A stretch of 64,000 nucleotides of DNA from Nematostella vectensis. Taxonomy: Eukaryota; Cnidaria; Anthozoa; Actiniaria; Edwardsiidae. The position numbers were made by a program, and so were the translations under genes. The stretch is taken from assembly GCF_932526225.1 (NCBI RefSeq), contig NC_064036.1, positions 17,382,953 through 17,446,952 of the forward strand. Direction: 5' to 3'. Under the pieces are notes generated by a model. The model ran no database searches and had not been told where the DNA came from. It saw only the letters and a list, made by a program, of their open reading frames with translations. The first letter of the stretch is position 1; every line of letters begins with the position of its first letter. Below are positions 35,001-47,401 of this stretch, piece after piece.

Positions 35001-38000
35001 ATGTTGCTCACATTGACTTTCAGACTGATTACAAGGTGTCTTTACTTGCTAAAGGGAACTTCCGTTCCTATCACATGATCTACCAACTGATCTACAAGTG
35101 CCGCATCATTCTTATAGACACAGATTACTCCACCTACAGTGGGTGTCTCCCAGACTGGCTGTACTACTGGAGCGCACTTGGATCTAAACCCCCTCTTATA
35201 GGCTTCTGGAGTCTGCCTGCAGGGAGGACAAAAAAGACCTGGGGTATGTGTGTGTGTTTTGTAACAACTGTATTGAGTATTTACAATGCAATAGACAAAT
35301 GAAAAGAAATAAAATTATCACAATTGATTTAAGTAAAGTAAAGATGTTTAGAAGGTGCCGACCCATCCCCTTTTGATTTTTGTATGCTTCTAATACATTG
35401 TTTGTTTTATTACTATTATATTATATTATTCTACATATGTAGAATACACACCCTGATTTTTTAGGTCTTTAAAAAAAAAGATAGAAAAGAAAAGAATTTG
35501 ACAAAAATGGAAATGAAAAGTGAAAAAAAATATGTTGAAAAATGATATTCAAAACCAGTAAAAGTCAATAAAAACAGGCATGCTAGAGGCAAAAACAAAC
35601 ACAAAAGCAGTTTTTTTATGTTCAAGTTTTTATTTACGCAATGACGCTCCCTCACACATGATTTATTGGCCCATTTGTTGTTGCTGTCTGGGTCATGGTA
35701 AATGAGATTGTCTCCCGGTTGTTAGAGCTAGGAGCTTTTTATTGTTTTATTTCTATGAAAATTTTTGACCTCTCAAACAAGAAGTCTTATATATAATACT
35801 GTACTCACCCCAATTTTGGAGGTCATTTTCGTGTGAAAAAAGTGTGTATTATTCAAGAGTAAATTAGGTGATTTTTATTTTCAACTACGTGTACAATATG
35901 TACTGGTGTAGAATATAGAAGCCTGCAATTTAGTCATTTACCTGGTGTTGTTATAGAGATAAACCAGCCTTGAGCCATTTTTAGCTGGATCTCGGATTTT
36001 GAACAAAAAATGAAAAACGGGGGGAGGGGAGGGGGGCGAGGAAGGAGAGAGAGAAGAAATGCGTGCTGGATTTGTGGCCCTCCATGATTCGCAGTTTTGG
36101 ACTTCGTCTGCTGAGGGACAAATTTGCATTTGGAATTGAGCATGAAAAGATTAGCATTTGTTTAAGGGCTTACAATTGTGTACAACATCAACAATGTTCT
36201 TCATTTTGTCTTTATAACTCTCTTAAAGGTCTAACAGATGAAGATCTTGCCAATTGGCTAAGTGACAAGAAGAATTTGAAGCCAGATGAGGTGCGGCTTG
36301 AAAGATACTACACATGGTACGATGGCATGCAAGCTTCTATTTATAAGCATGGAAGTCTGAAGAAGTTCCAGGAGGTTGCTCTAAAGCGGTGCATTCGCAG
36401 CAGAAAACAGATCCTGACCAATTTCCCTCAGTCTGCTAGGTCTCAGAGAAAACGAAATTTTCAGAGATTTCAGAACGAACATAACCATTTGAAGGAGTTT
36501 CTTGCCAAACAGAAGGGAAATGCTGAGCATTTATGCTACTCCAAACCAAAAAAGATTGGTCGGGACTACATTGAAGGTAATTATGCAATTAAATAGCATG
36601 TGATTACTATTGTAGCAGCCTTACCCCCTTAATTTGTTTACAATTAGCAATACAGGAACTGTGGGAAGACATGCCCGTAGCCAGGGAGGGTTTAGAAGTT
36701 TGGAAGAACTGCCACTCGACTGGAGGGTTCGCTCTAATGAAGGAAAATGAAGAACTATTATGTGCTAGCCTGCTAGGACGAGCTACCTAAAAGAAAATGA
36801 TCTGCTAAATTAGTAAACAACCCCTCTGCTCAAAATCCTGGCTACAAGCCTGGAAATGTATATGCATTTGTATTTTCCTCCTTTTTTTTTAAACTATTTA
36901 TCATACATACCTTCTTTGATTGTTGGAAATAATGTTGTTTGTTGGACTTAGGGCTTTTACACAAGAGTGGGAAGAAACAGCTGTACAGTTTTGTGGAGTT
37001 CATCCAGGAGTGCAAGGATAGGTGTAGCGCTTCCACACCCTATCTACTCAAGGATGTCCCCAAGTGTGTGTCACGGGTATATAAGATGTGCAGTGATGTG
37101 TATGAGCGTCATGTGCAAGCAAGTGAACTGCTAGCTCTTTCAGACAAATACATGGCAAGGGCACAGGAAGTATGGGACTGGCAAAGTGCCAATGGACTGG
37201 ACTACATGAAGAAGTACCGCAGCTGCAAAGTGGTGAAAGCCCATCTTGCATTCAAGTGCGTGTACTTCAGGGGTAGATAGGGGATGAGGAATGAATAGGA
37301 ATAGGGTTATAGTATTGAGAATCAGTGAAATGATAATGTATATTAGGTAATGGGATAATGGGAGGGGTTATAGGAAAGAGAGGGGGTGCTCATGACAATA
37401 TAGGGGGTGGTGGTCATGACAATGAAGCGCGGTGGTGGTCATGATAATGAAGGGGGTGGTGGTCATGACAAAGAAGGGGGGTGGTGGTCATGACAATGAA
37501 GCGGGGTGTTGGTCATGATAATGAAGGGGGATGGTGGTCATGACAATGAAGCGGGGTGTTGGTCATGATAATGAAGGGGGATGGTGGTCATGACAATGAA
37601 GCGGGGTGTTGGTCATAATAATGAAGGGGGTGGTGGTCATGACAAGGAAGGGGGGTGGTGGTCATGACAATGAAGGGCTAGTGGTGGTCATTAGCTTGGT
37701 GGGTTACTATATGTGCATTTTCCATCACCAGCTCAATAACTCGCAAATTACTGTCAAACTATTTCAGAGAGTATGTTTGTCATGGCAACGAACACGACTT
37801 TGAATGTCTCAGACTGCACTTCGAGGGACTTGAATCCTTATCTATTTGGCTAGAGAGCAACCAATGGGTCACCAAGCTTATTGACTCATCTTTGGTTCAA
37901 ATTCTGCAAGATGTGTCTACAGAAAAACCCTGCAAAGACCCAGATGGCCAGACAATCAAGAGACTAGTCCGACGATACTTGAAAACCGGACGTAAGGAGG

Positions 38001-38128
38001 ACTTTGATAAGGTGTTGAAGAAACTTTGCGAGAAGGCGAACGAGTTTTTGACTGTACATAGAGCCCACGTGGATGAGTTGGAACGAACACTAGGAAGCAA
38101 CTCATCGCCAATAAACACGACGTCTTAA
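32078..38128 (+). CDS. F-box protein, 5 exons
   Basis: Exons 32078-32263, 35024-35243, 36229-36576, 36952-37255 and 37768-38128 all have GT-AG borders and matching phases, giving 472 residues. Exon 1 encodes a typical F-box (LFSSLSSEVLSIILSYLPAK, then LSETCRRFKELC and LWKDLC) at residues 13-60, which predicts SKP1 binding in an SCF ubiquitin ligase. The rest is not a WD40, LRR or Kelch domain. It is a mixed segment (FRSYHMIYQLIYKC, PDWLYYWSALGSKPPLIGFW) and then a helical, basic region to a Ser/Thr tail. I could not match it to a named FBXO family, so the substrate is unknown. Intron 1 (2.76 kb) hosts a LINE fragment and other repeats, and intron 4 has a 25-bp array. The CpG-rich start lies 85 bases from a fossil element. 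Confidence 0.8.
33262..34665 (+). mobile_element. LINE reverse-transcriptase fragment bounded by 55-bp direct repeats
   Basis: An open frame from about 33320 to the stop at 34608 (over 420 codons) carries a LINE-type endonuclease/RT linker (WFSKRQ-like region, RWWKEVKGL) and RT motifs: GPDPIPARIWN, LRPIALTSQLAKVLEGF, FFSDFSKGFDLVDHNVL and KGGIPQGTRLAPLLF. It stops at IKYVDLICM, just where the catalytic YVDD should be. No thumb or 3' UTR follows. Identical 55-bp segments, with one mismatch, sit at 33262-33316 and 34611-34665. The frame begins right after the first and ends right before the second. The fragment is inactive because the catalytic aspartates are missing. The CR1/jockey-like clade assignment is tentative. 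Confidence 0.75.
37385..37685. repeat. 25-bp tandem array in F-box intron 4
   Basis: About a dozen units of the form GGTGGTCATGACAATGAAGC, with CATGAC or CATGAT at 37440, 37464, 37489, 37514, 37539 and 37564. A weak resemblance exists to the start of exon 5 (TGTCATGGCAACGAA). Confidence 0.75.
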
Positions 38129-38837
38129 TAAGATATAATCCAGAATTGTACAGATTACTAACACTTTAATATTATACCCTGATGATGAGGGATGAGGGGT
38201 TCCTAAGACAATAATAATGAGGTATGATTAGTATTTTTGTGTTATTTTTTTTTTTTTTTTGTTATTGTAGAAAAGATACCAGAATTTACCAAAACGTTGG
38301 TTTACAATTATAAAAGATTATATGGTTTTATGGATTTTGAATACAAATATATTTACTAACCACGTAAGGATCAAAATTATGTTGAAGGTTCCGGGTCATT
38401 TGCCCCAAAAATAACGGGATCACAAGATTTATTTATGGGCTCAGGGACCAACGTTACCCCCAATTTTGGCATCAGGGATTTTTTTAAATAGCCCTGGGAT
38501 TGGGATCACTTGAATATATACTTCGTTATTAACCTGTACTAATACACGATGAAATGCTTCTCCCTGGATATACAAGGCATAATTCCATGTATCGATTTTT
38601 ATTATTTTCAAGGGCCAGGTTACCGTTTACATAATACAGTTAATCCTAGAATACTGTTCATCCTGGATGAAAAAAGAGGTCGTCAAACAAAGTGTAATAG
38701 CCAAGCTAGTACAAAAGAAAACGCAGACAAGGGGAATTTCGGTTCTACATTTCCCTCATGCATGGCTTATTCATACAGAGTTTTTTTTCACGAATGTTCA
38801 TTATTGCCGTAAGTTTTGAGATTCAAAAGCAGGACCG

Positions 38838-38960
38838 TAGCAGCCTCGAAATATTGGGGGGCACAATACAGAAACATTAAGAAAATATTGGGGGTGGCAC
38901 AGTCACGCCCCTACTGGTCATTTCCTTATAATTTGTTAAAGTATTGGGGGGCACGAGAAG
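38838..38960. mobile_element. Copy of the dispersed G/C-tract element
   Basis: It contains ATTGGGGGGCACAATACAG, AACATTAAGAAAATATTGGG and ACGCCCCTACTGGTCATTTC, the same words in the same order as the reverse complement of 19290-19515. It begins with a GGACCGTAGCAG terminus. It is short and non-coding, so probably non-autonomous. Confidence 0.6.
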
Positions 38961-39867
38961 TAGCAAATAATTCCCGGAGATTTTAATGACTTCTTGCCAA
39001 GAAAAATGTATTTTTATTTTATTTTACTATATAGACCATCCTTCCAGACATGCTGAAACACCGTACGGTAGCTAAAGCTTTACGGCTAGGCTGAAGATTT
39101 CGACCCCAGCACCGCTTTCTGGCAAACTGTGGGGTGGGGAGGCAATAACAAGGATCACAGCCCTGTCTTAGTCGGTTACGCCACGCACAGCTCGCTAAGA
39201 TATAGACTTTGGGGTCTTTTTCACGCTTGCGTCTTTTGGGAATTAGCATGTTGCCATAGTAGTGTGGTGAGTTCGCCATATCATGCACAGCACTCCTTGA
39301 CCTAGAGTATATTGCCGCATTTAGCCTTTTGCTCTTCTCTGCTCAGTCGCGCACGTGCATATGATATATTCGTGTTGCCGCCTCAGACAAAGGGCGGAGG
39401 GGGTATTTATTTTGTTACATATGGCTTTCTGGCAGCCCAAGGGGAGTGGTTGGGTGGGGGGGGGGGGTAAACCCCCAAAACCCTCCCCCCAGATACGCTA
39501 CTGCTTGTGTTCAGTCGCAACTGCTTGTGTTCAGTCGCAATCTTTCGTGCTCAGCAACAAGATAAGTTAATTGAACTATGCTAAAATGTGCGCGATCTGA
39601 AGATGGCCCATGCGCTCATTTTAATCAAAAGGGGGAATATTTAGGCGTTCATATTCTTCCACTTTCATCACGATTGGGTTAAGTATAAGACAAAATAAAT
39701 ATCGAAAAACAGGCTCTTGGAATGTTAACAAATTAACCAGCGGGATACGATGCGTGCAAGGGGAGGGGGGAGTAGACGAATTGCCGAAAGTGGATCGTGA
39801 ACCGTAACTTTTTTTCTTGCATTCTTTGAAACCGCGAAATGAAAACAAAAATAGTTCCAAAGAAGGT

Positions 39868-39970
39868 TGGGGGGACACGTCCCCAACCCCTCCCCCCCCC
39901 CCCCGGCGAAGCTGTGCCCCAATATTTTCTTAAATGTTACTGTATCCCCCCCCCCCCCCCCCCCCCCCCG
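39868..39970. mobile_element. Truncated copy of the dispersed G/C-tract element
   Basis: It has GGGGGACACGTCCCC, CCCCAATATTTTCTTAAATG and two long C runs. It matches the family at 19.3, 38.9 and 58.6 kb but is shortened. Confidence 0.5.
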
Positions 39971-40629
39971 TGATAATTCAAGCATCTTGTATAACCGTGA
40001 GGGGGATTGGGTCTAGCTTTGAAAACTTTTTCTCTTAAATAAAGCGTTTAATGCAGCCGACGACAGTTTTATCTTGAAATATTAAAAAATAGCGTTATAT
40101 TTCCCCTACAAAAAAAACAATCAGATATTTCGCCTATGTTTTGGAAATGCAAGGTCTTTTAAATTTCACCACAGGGAGTCCGCGATGGACGCTTTTTTTC
40201 TAATTTTTATTCCGTTATTACACAAAATCCTCAAGTGGTACCGGTGGGCACCGGTCTCAATATTCATTAGCATCCTCTTGGCTATTTTAAGCCAAGTTTG
40301 GTGCTTTTGTTCGCTATGTATAGATTGAAACACTAAGCTACCGGACTACGTCGGGAGAGGCTATTTTGGTGTCCCCGCCCATTCCACTCTTTTACGCTTG
40401 AGCGCTTTCAAGATAACAGGCTGACAATAGGCTGACAGAAAAGACAGAAAAAGAGGAAAAGATTAACGAGCTTAAATTCCTCAACTTTCTCTCAGATTAC
40501 CTGTGCATCGCAGAGCATCCCATGCCAAGCGCTTGCCCCGCCCCCTGCCCTACGGTTGACCCCATTGAGCCCGCGATATCAGCTGCACAGCAAGGAAGTC
40601 AGCCATCTTGTAATCCGCGAACTCACAAA

Positions 40630-43600
40630 ATGGTGCGGGATCTTTGATTAATTTTCCTTGATTTCGCCTATTTCTTATCAATTTCTTACTTGTTTATACG
40701 CTTCCAGAGCTTCTTTGGGTTTGGCCAGACTGCTGAGCTTGAAATCGCGCTCACTGGGGCCGATAAACGCAAGCAAGTAGATGTCAAAAATGAGGATGGA
40801 AAGAAGGAGAGGTTGTTTCTCTTTTACGACGGAGAAAGCGTTACTGGGAAGGTATGACATGTGTTGCATTGAGTGTTGAATGAGTAACACTAGCATAGAA
40901 GCAATATAGCTTTATTTGCTGTGCAGCGAATGAGACTTCTTGGCATTCTTATCCAGCTATATCACATTGGAGAGATCGTAAAGATGGAAGCTCACATGAC
41001 TTATGTGACGATTGAATGAATTCTCTAAGTCCTTCTCTTTTATATTAATGCTAATTTTTGGTTTATGTGTAAATCTAGAAGATCGTCATTCATGATAATT
41101 TGACTTTTACCATAGTAAAATGAAGTTATTGTTGAAATGTTTTAACTGTTTTCACTTGCAAATTTATGAAAGTTTTGTCTACATAGTTTTGTCATAAGTA
41201 CGAACTTTGTTATGTGAAAGTGAGAGATTTGTTTTAGTTTTGTCATACTACTATTTAAAAAAGGTTTGCATTTGCGATCACGAAGCATTCATAGTTTCCT
41301 ACATGGAAAATATGTAAGACATATTATACTACACGCTGAAACATTCATACACTATTAATTGGCTTCAAACAAGGTTTAACCAAAGCTTCATTTTTATCTA
41401 TTTATTTCATTCAACTCTATTTCTATTATGACAATTGTTTTTGTATATCCATGTAATTGAGATTAATGTAACACACAAATTATTTTATGTTCAAGGTTCA
41501 TATCAATCTCAAAAATCCTGGGAAGAAGCTAGAACACCAAGGAATCAAAATCGAATTTATTGGACAAATAGGTGCTGTGAGTTTTACTGTGTAACCACTA
41601 ATCACCATATGTTACTCATTTGCAACTAATAAACTTATAATATTGTCAAGTGGAGTTCCATAATACCAGCCAACAGTTTTTCCAGGATTGGCTGAGAAGG
41701 GGGGGGGGGGGGGGGGGGGAGGGTGCACCGTCATAGGAATCATATGGAAAAAGCTTAGAATTTGAACATTTCTCAATAAGAAATGACCCACTTTTAGCCG
41801 CCAAGGGTGGGGGGGGGGTTAGTGCGCATTCTGCACACCCCTGTGTACACGCCTGGTTATATTAATGGGTTATGGCCACACTTCTGTTAAAGGGTGCTAA
41901 ATAAACAATTTTTTGTGTATTTAGTACATCCATAAAATAAAAGAGTATGACTGCCTTGCTATGCAATAATCAACACCAAAATTCAGAAACGTCAAAGACA
42001 CAGCAGAGTGGCTCACCCTATACCCTAGCTTGTCCTAATGAACTTAACTCTTGTTGTGTGTTTATTGTTAGATTAGTCACCTGATCAGATGAACTTACTT
42101 TACACATAGTTGCATTTTTTTTTTCGTAAATTGGAGTTGTTCCCTAATAAAATAGACTTACATATTGTTGTGTGTTTATTGTTAGAATGGTTACCTGATC
42201 AGATGAAATTACTTTACACATAGTTGCATTTTTTTTTCGTAAATTGGAGTTGTTCCCTAATAAAATAGACTTACATATTGTTGTGTGTTTATTGTTAGAA
42301 TGGTTACCTGGTTAGATTAACTTACTTTACACATAGTTGCATGTTTTTTTCGTAAATTGGAGTTGTTCCCTAATAAAATAGACTTACATATTGTTTTGTG
42401 TTTATTGTTAGAATGGTTACCTGGTTAGATTAACTTACTTTACACATAGTTGCATGTTTTTTTTTTTGTAAATTAGAGTTGTTCCCTTATAAAATAGACT
42501 TACATATTGTTGTGTGCTTTTTGTGTAAGAGTGGTTACCTGATAAAATGGACTTAATGTACATATAGTTGTTTTTTTCTTAAATTTGAGTTGTTCCCTAT
42601 TATAATGGACTTACATATTGTTGTGTGTTTGTTGTTAGAGTGGTTACTTGATCAAATGGACTTAATGTACATATAGTTGAGTGTTTTTTTCGTAAATTGA
42701 AGTTGTTCCCTAATTGAATGGACTTACATATTGTTGTGTGTTTGCTTTTTTATTAGGGTTATCCCATGTTAGTGGGCCTAATAAACTTTCATATTTTGTG
42801 TTTATTGTTTATTAGAGCTGTTCTATGATAGAGGAAATCATCATGAGTTCACATCTCTTGTACGTGAACTGGCAAGACCAGGCGAGCTAACTCAGAGTGT
42901 CTGCTATGACTTTGAGTTTGTCAATGTTGAGAAGCCCTATGAGACTTACACTGGTGCTAATGTCAGATTGAGGTGAGTTGGAATTTCAGACTGATTCCAT
43001 GCATAGACCTGGAATTTCCCAAATACAAAGTATGACATCAATGTGTGGCTTGCTCATTAGAAAAAGGGATGTAATGTCAACTGTTCATGACAGTATGTTG
43101 TCTTTGGTTGATTTTTTTTAGTTAAAAATGTGGTACCTAAGATAGTAAATAAGTCACTAGGGGTGGATCAAGCATTCTACTACATGGGAGTCTATCCTGG
43201 GAGAGGGAGAGAGAAAATATTTTATTAGACAATGTCAAAGGCAGTCTTATCCATAAAATGCATTATTCCTTCCAGAAATTCCAACTCCAAATATCTTTAA
43301 TAACACCAATGAGATAATGTATATTAGGGTTTTGTTGGGGCATACATCTGTTTGGCATTTTTTGAACATAACACTTTAGGCAGCCCAAAAAGAGGGGAGG
43401 TTTAAACCCTGTTAACCCTCGCAATGGATTCGGTACTGTGTACTTAGGTTTTGCAAATATTTCTAAAAATGAAATTTTATGTTTTCCAGATATTTTCTGA
43501 GAGTAACGATTGTCAGGAGGCTATCTGATGTCACAAAAGAGATGGACTTGGCTGTCCACACGTTGTCTAGCTATCCTGACATGAATACTAGGTATGTACA

Positions 43601-45702
43601 GGACATTGCCTAGCTATTTGGTGCAATCAACTGTCAGTTGGTTGCACCAAATGTTTATTGATACAACCCCACGCAAATGTACTTTTGATACAATACAGAA
43701 AGTGATGAAGGTGATTATGTTGTGTAGTTTTAATATTATCAAATCCTAATCTTCAGTAAATTCTTTTTTCAGCATAAAAATGGAGGTTGGGATTGAAGAC
43801 TGCCTGCACATAGAATTTGAATACAACAAGTCAAAGTAAGCTTGGTTTTTACCATACAGCTTCATGCTACTTGCACTCTTATTAGTTGGTTAATGGGGCA
43901 TACATCCCTGTTCAGTCCGCTCAAAAGCAATGCAACACTCTGTGATGAAAAACTCTCTTGATACAGATTCTCTTATTGACCTCATTGGCTTAGGCTCTAC
44001 ATAACGAATTAATGGAGCCCTGGTTTTTTAATCAATTTTTTTGCCTGTGAGGTTCATTCTTTGGCCATTAACAATAGAAAACTTATCGGGTCCATAAGCT
44101 TGCATATGTACAGCCGACACACTCAGTCAATAAGAGGTATAAGGCATTATTTATAATGTTCTTTTCATCAGTCAGTATAATGCATGATTAATTAACATGG
44201 ATCCTTTGCATCTAGGTACCACCTAAAGGATGTGATTGTGGGTAAAATTTATTTCCTACTGGTAAGAATCAAGATAAAACACATGGAGCTGGCAATCATC
44301 AAAAGGGAGACTACAGGCACTGGTGAGCTTGCTTGGTTACCTTGAGCAGGTCACACAAAGTAGGCCATGGTCTCATGCTGTTACTAAGGTTCTTTAAACA
44401 AGGACCTGCACTATAAAGGGCTTGGCTCCGCCGCCTTTCGGCTGAATAAAATTCAAACATCAAGATGACAGCACGCCATAACATTGCGTCGGTACTATGT
44501 TATATTTAATAATTTGAACTATTTTTAGTGCACATTCCTGCTCTTTTGGTGGGTTATTCATTGTTAGAAGCCAAGAGAAAATAAACTAAGCAAAACGAGA
44601 AGAAAATCGCTTCAAAAGTTGAGTTTGGGTTTTGCTACTCGTGGGCAAACAAGACACGATGAACGCCGGAGCTCTGCACTGCGTAGCAGTTTACTGACAA
44701 CTGAGCCTTTTGTGGACCTGGTCCAGGCCTTTTTATAGTGCCGGTCCTTGTTTAAGGTTGGCAAGTGAGTTTCTAACATAAAAAAAACAATAATAGAAAT
44801 AGAGAACAAACTATATGTGGCTACCAATGTAGGGTGTTTATTTACCATAATAATTAGATTTTTGGTTTTGATATTGCAGGGCCAAATACTTATAATGAGA
44901 ACGAGACAATAGCCAAATATGAAATCATGGATGGTGCTCCCGTCAGGGGTAGGTATCCGCTGGGAGTTGGTTGTCAGTTTGTTCAGCCAAGAAGTACAAT
45001 GGGCTCAGTGGGCCATTTGCTCCAGTATATGAGACTCGATTTGCAATTTGTTAAATGTATTTAGGCTTACTAGGAGCTTAACTACCTCACTGCTACAGTA
45101 GCTTAACCATGAAATAGCAAATGATGTCATTGTTCATTATAGGTTGATCTATACGAGTTTATAGCAAATAAAGTTTTTCATTCCAGGAGAATCTATACCA
45201 ATCAGGCTGTTCCTTGCTGGTTATGAACTGACTCCAACATTTAAGGATGTCAACAAGAAATTCTCTGTCAGGTTTTTCTTGAACTTGGTTTTAGTTGATG
45301 AAGAAGAAAGAAGATACTTCAAACAGCAGGTACAGTGTACCAGAAAAAATGATATTTCAGGAACATACAGTAACTTGACTGAAAGGTATTCCCAATATTA
45401 TATTTCTAACTCTAGATGACCTGGTCACATACTCGAAACAGTTGTTTTTCTCTTTTGTATTGCTACAATGCCCTCAAACATCCCCAAAATTCTGTGTCAG
45501 ACTTATAATACACAGTAGCCTCTTTACACCAGATAATATTTATCTTGTGCACCATTCGGTGTTTGAGTAAGAATGTCTATTCTTTTTGTAGGAAATAATT
45601 TTGTGGAGGAAAGGAGAACTGAGGAAAAAACAAGTCTACCATGCTGATGCAACTGGCAGGTTTGAGAGAGCAGAGGAGAAAAAATCAGCACCTGAGGAAT
45701 AG
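40630..45702 (+). CDS. VPS26B: Retromer subunit VPS26 (VPS26B-like)
   Basis: Exons: 40630-40632 (coding part), 40708-40851, 41496-41571, 42816-42972, 43490-43591, 43773-43835, 44216-44322, 44880-44948, 45187-45329 and 45592-45702. The phases join to 324 residues. Family-specific segments include [118 protein letters not shown] and RRYFKQQ. It is an arrestin-like subunit of the retromer trimer (with VPS35 and VPS29) that recycles cargo from endosomes. The N-terminal MSFFGFGQ favours VPS26B-like over VPS26A, though cnidarians may have one ancestral gene. Exon 1 contributes only the ATG, followed at once by a GTGCGG donor and a 75-base intron. The C-terminal tail is short and diverged. Confidence 0.95.
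42010..42790. repeat. 113-bp tandem array in VPS26 intron, unit contains the splice acceptor
   Basis: GTTCCC recurs at 42139, 42252, 42365, 42481, 42592 and 42705 (spacing 111-116). The unit includes ACTTACATATTG, TGTGTTTATTGTTAG and then AGTGGTTACCTGATC. This aligns with the real acceptor of the next exon: ACTTTCATATTTTGTG, TTTATTGTTTATTAG, AGCTGTTCTATGATAGA at 42816. Confidence 0.8.
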
Positions 45703-46594
45703 ATGGCGATAATCTTTTATACATTTGGAAATGGATTTGATAGGTCAGGGTATTTGAACAGTTTGGAAACGGGAAAATGAAGTCAAGCATAAATTACAGT
45801 GTTCTGTATATTATTCATATTTTTGGTTTAAACAAGTGCAATCTAGCCCACATAAACATCAAGCAATTTTTACCACATAACAGTCAAATATAAATATCTG
45901 TACTTTTATGACTTATAATATCCATTGTAGAAACATTGCTTTCATTTGCAAGGTTCTCTGAATCTGAAACAAGGGAGTCTGGGAAAACGGCTTTCCTGTG
46001 TCAATCAAACATTCTGGCAACCTATCATAGACTTAGCATAACAGTTGAATAGGTTCCTTTTATTACAAATAGAATATAAGATTGTGAAATCTCCTAAGAA
46101 TTCTGTGCAATGTTCTTTACAGTAGATCTTGTCATAGAGCCTTCTTCAAGTACAGAATATTTTTTTTTATTGATTATCATTTTGAAGTACTGTATATCTA
46201 TCCATTCTTTCATATGTATATTGAAAGAAGAAAATGGCTGTTTGTCACTGTTGTAAGCGGAATCAAGTCTGGAAAGAGATATATAGGCCTTTGAGATAGA
46301 AAGATTGGTATGGTTCTATTGACAGTGCTGCTTTGCTATTATGACAGACAGTCGCGCTAGACCTTTATGCACTTCATGTGATATGAATATTCCAGATTTG
46401 AAATCAGATAATACCTGCTCCCACACCTAATGGATCAAGGCCCTTAGGGTTTGTAAAAAAAGACAGTGAGCTGGAGACTGCTGCATATTGTTTATTGTTT
46501 AATTCACTACACCAATAGAAATAAAAAATAATAATTATAAAATATTGATGCTTTCTTGTAGTATAGATAACAGTGTGCCATGCATGTTGGTCAC

Positions 46595-46609
46595 TCAGAC
46601 AGACCGACC

Positions 46610-46647
<38 letters not shown>
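46595..46647. repeat. CAGA microsatellite
   Basis: About ten perfect CAGA units follow a diverged CCGA start. It is a simple tetranucleotide repeat with no gene connection. Confidence 0.95.
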
Positions 46648-47264
46648 TTTTATTATTTTATTGTTTTTTAGTGCCGTGAACAAAGATGTACATAGGCCAT
46701 TATTCTCTAACATTGATAAGTGAGATCGTCTAATTATAAGAGGACTATTTTGAAGGGGGGAGGGGTGGGTTTTTTTAATTTCCTGTAAGCTGTTTTCTGA
46801 GGAAAAAATATTCCTGCAACCCAATATGAATAAAAAAAAAAACATACCATTTTCTATTAAAATAATCGAGGTATGACTAAAATAATCAGGTGTTTTGAAG
46901 AATACCAACACAGTAATTCGGACAGAGAACATGAAAAATATTAACACAAACACAACACTAAATTACATTTCCTTTTCAGCAAGTTATTATTTTTTCACTT
47001 TGTTTTTTGTTTTCGTACAATGTTTACCGTTAGATTAATAAGCACAAATAGAGAGCTTGGGCTACCTGTGACTTCACTCCTTTTCACTATTTGAGTAATG
47101 ACAACATTGGATTGATGCGAAACATTGGATTGATGATAAACATTGGATTTATGCGAAATAATTGACCCAAATGTTCTGGGGGGGGGGGGGGGGATGATAC
47201 GAGATGATATTTTGAGGCGAATACAAGGGGTCGGCTGCAATCGCTCCCTTTCCCTACATTCTCG

Positions 47265-47401
47265 CCTTCCCCACATCTTCCAACAAATTATTGCGACGCG
47301 TGCGTGAAAGCGAGGATAAAAAACAAACTTTGCCATCTTTTTTACAATTTTGACGCCTGGCCTCGGTTTCACGCGCGCGTCGCAAAAAGATGTAGGGAAG
47401 G
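47265..47401. repeat. Imperfect inverted repeat, possible fold-back or MITE remnant
   Basis: The left arm contains CCTTCCCCACATCTT and, further in, GCGACGCGTGCGTGAAAGCG. The right arm contains the reverse complements CTCGGTTTCACGCGCGCGTC and AAGATGTAGGGAAGG. The arms are at 47265-47315 and 47361-47401 with a spacer of about 45 bases. It would form a long hairpin. Confidence 0.7.

Larger units (their letters stand above)
38129..40629. other. Interval between the F-box gene and VPS26
   Basis: No gene is supported. It holds two copies of the dispersed G/C-tract element (38838-38960 and 39868-39970), a 22-base C run at about 39948-39969 and a G-rich run at 39457-39470. The VPS26 promoter presumably occupies the last few hundred bases. 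Confidence 0.45.

Noticed and set aside
36642..36735. Possible extra F-box exon between exons 3 and 4
   Set aside because: Exons 3 and 4 already join in phase without it, and the segment lacks a good donor.
46591..46953. 120-codon minus-strand frame
   Set aside because: Partly the CAGA microsatellite and otherwise AT-rich sequence with no family.
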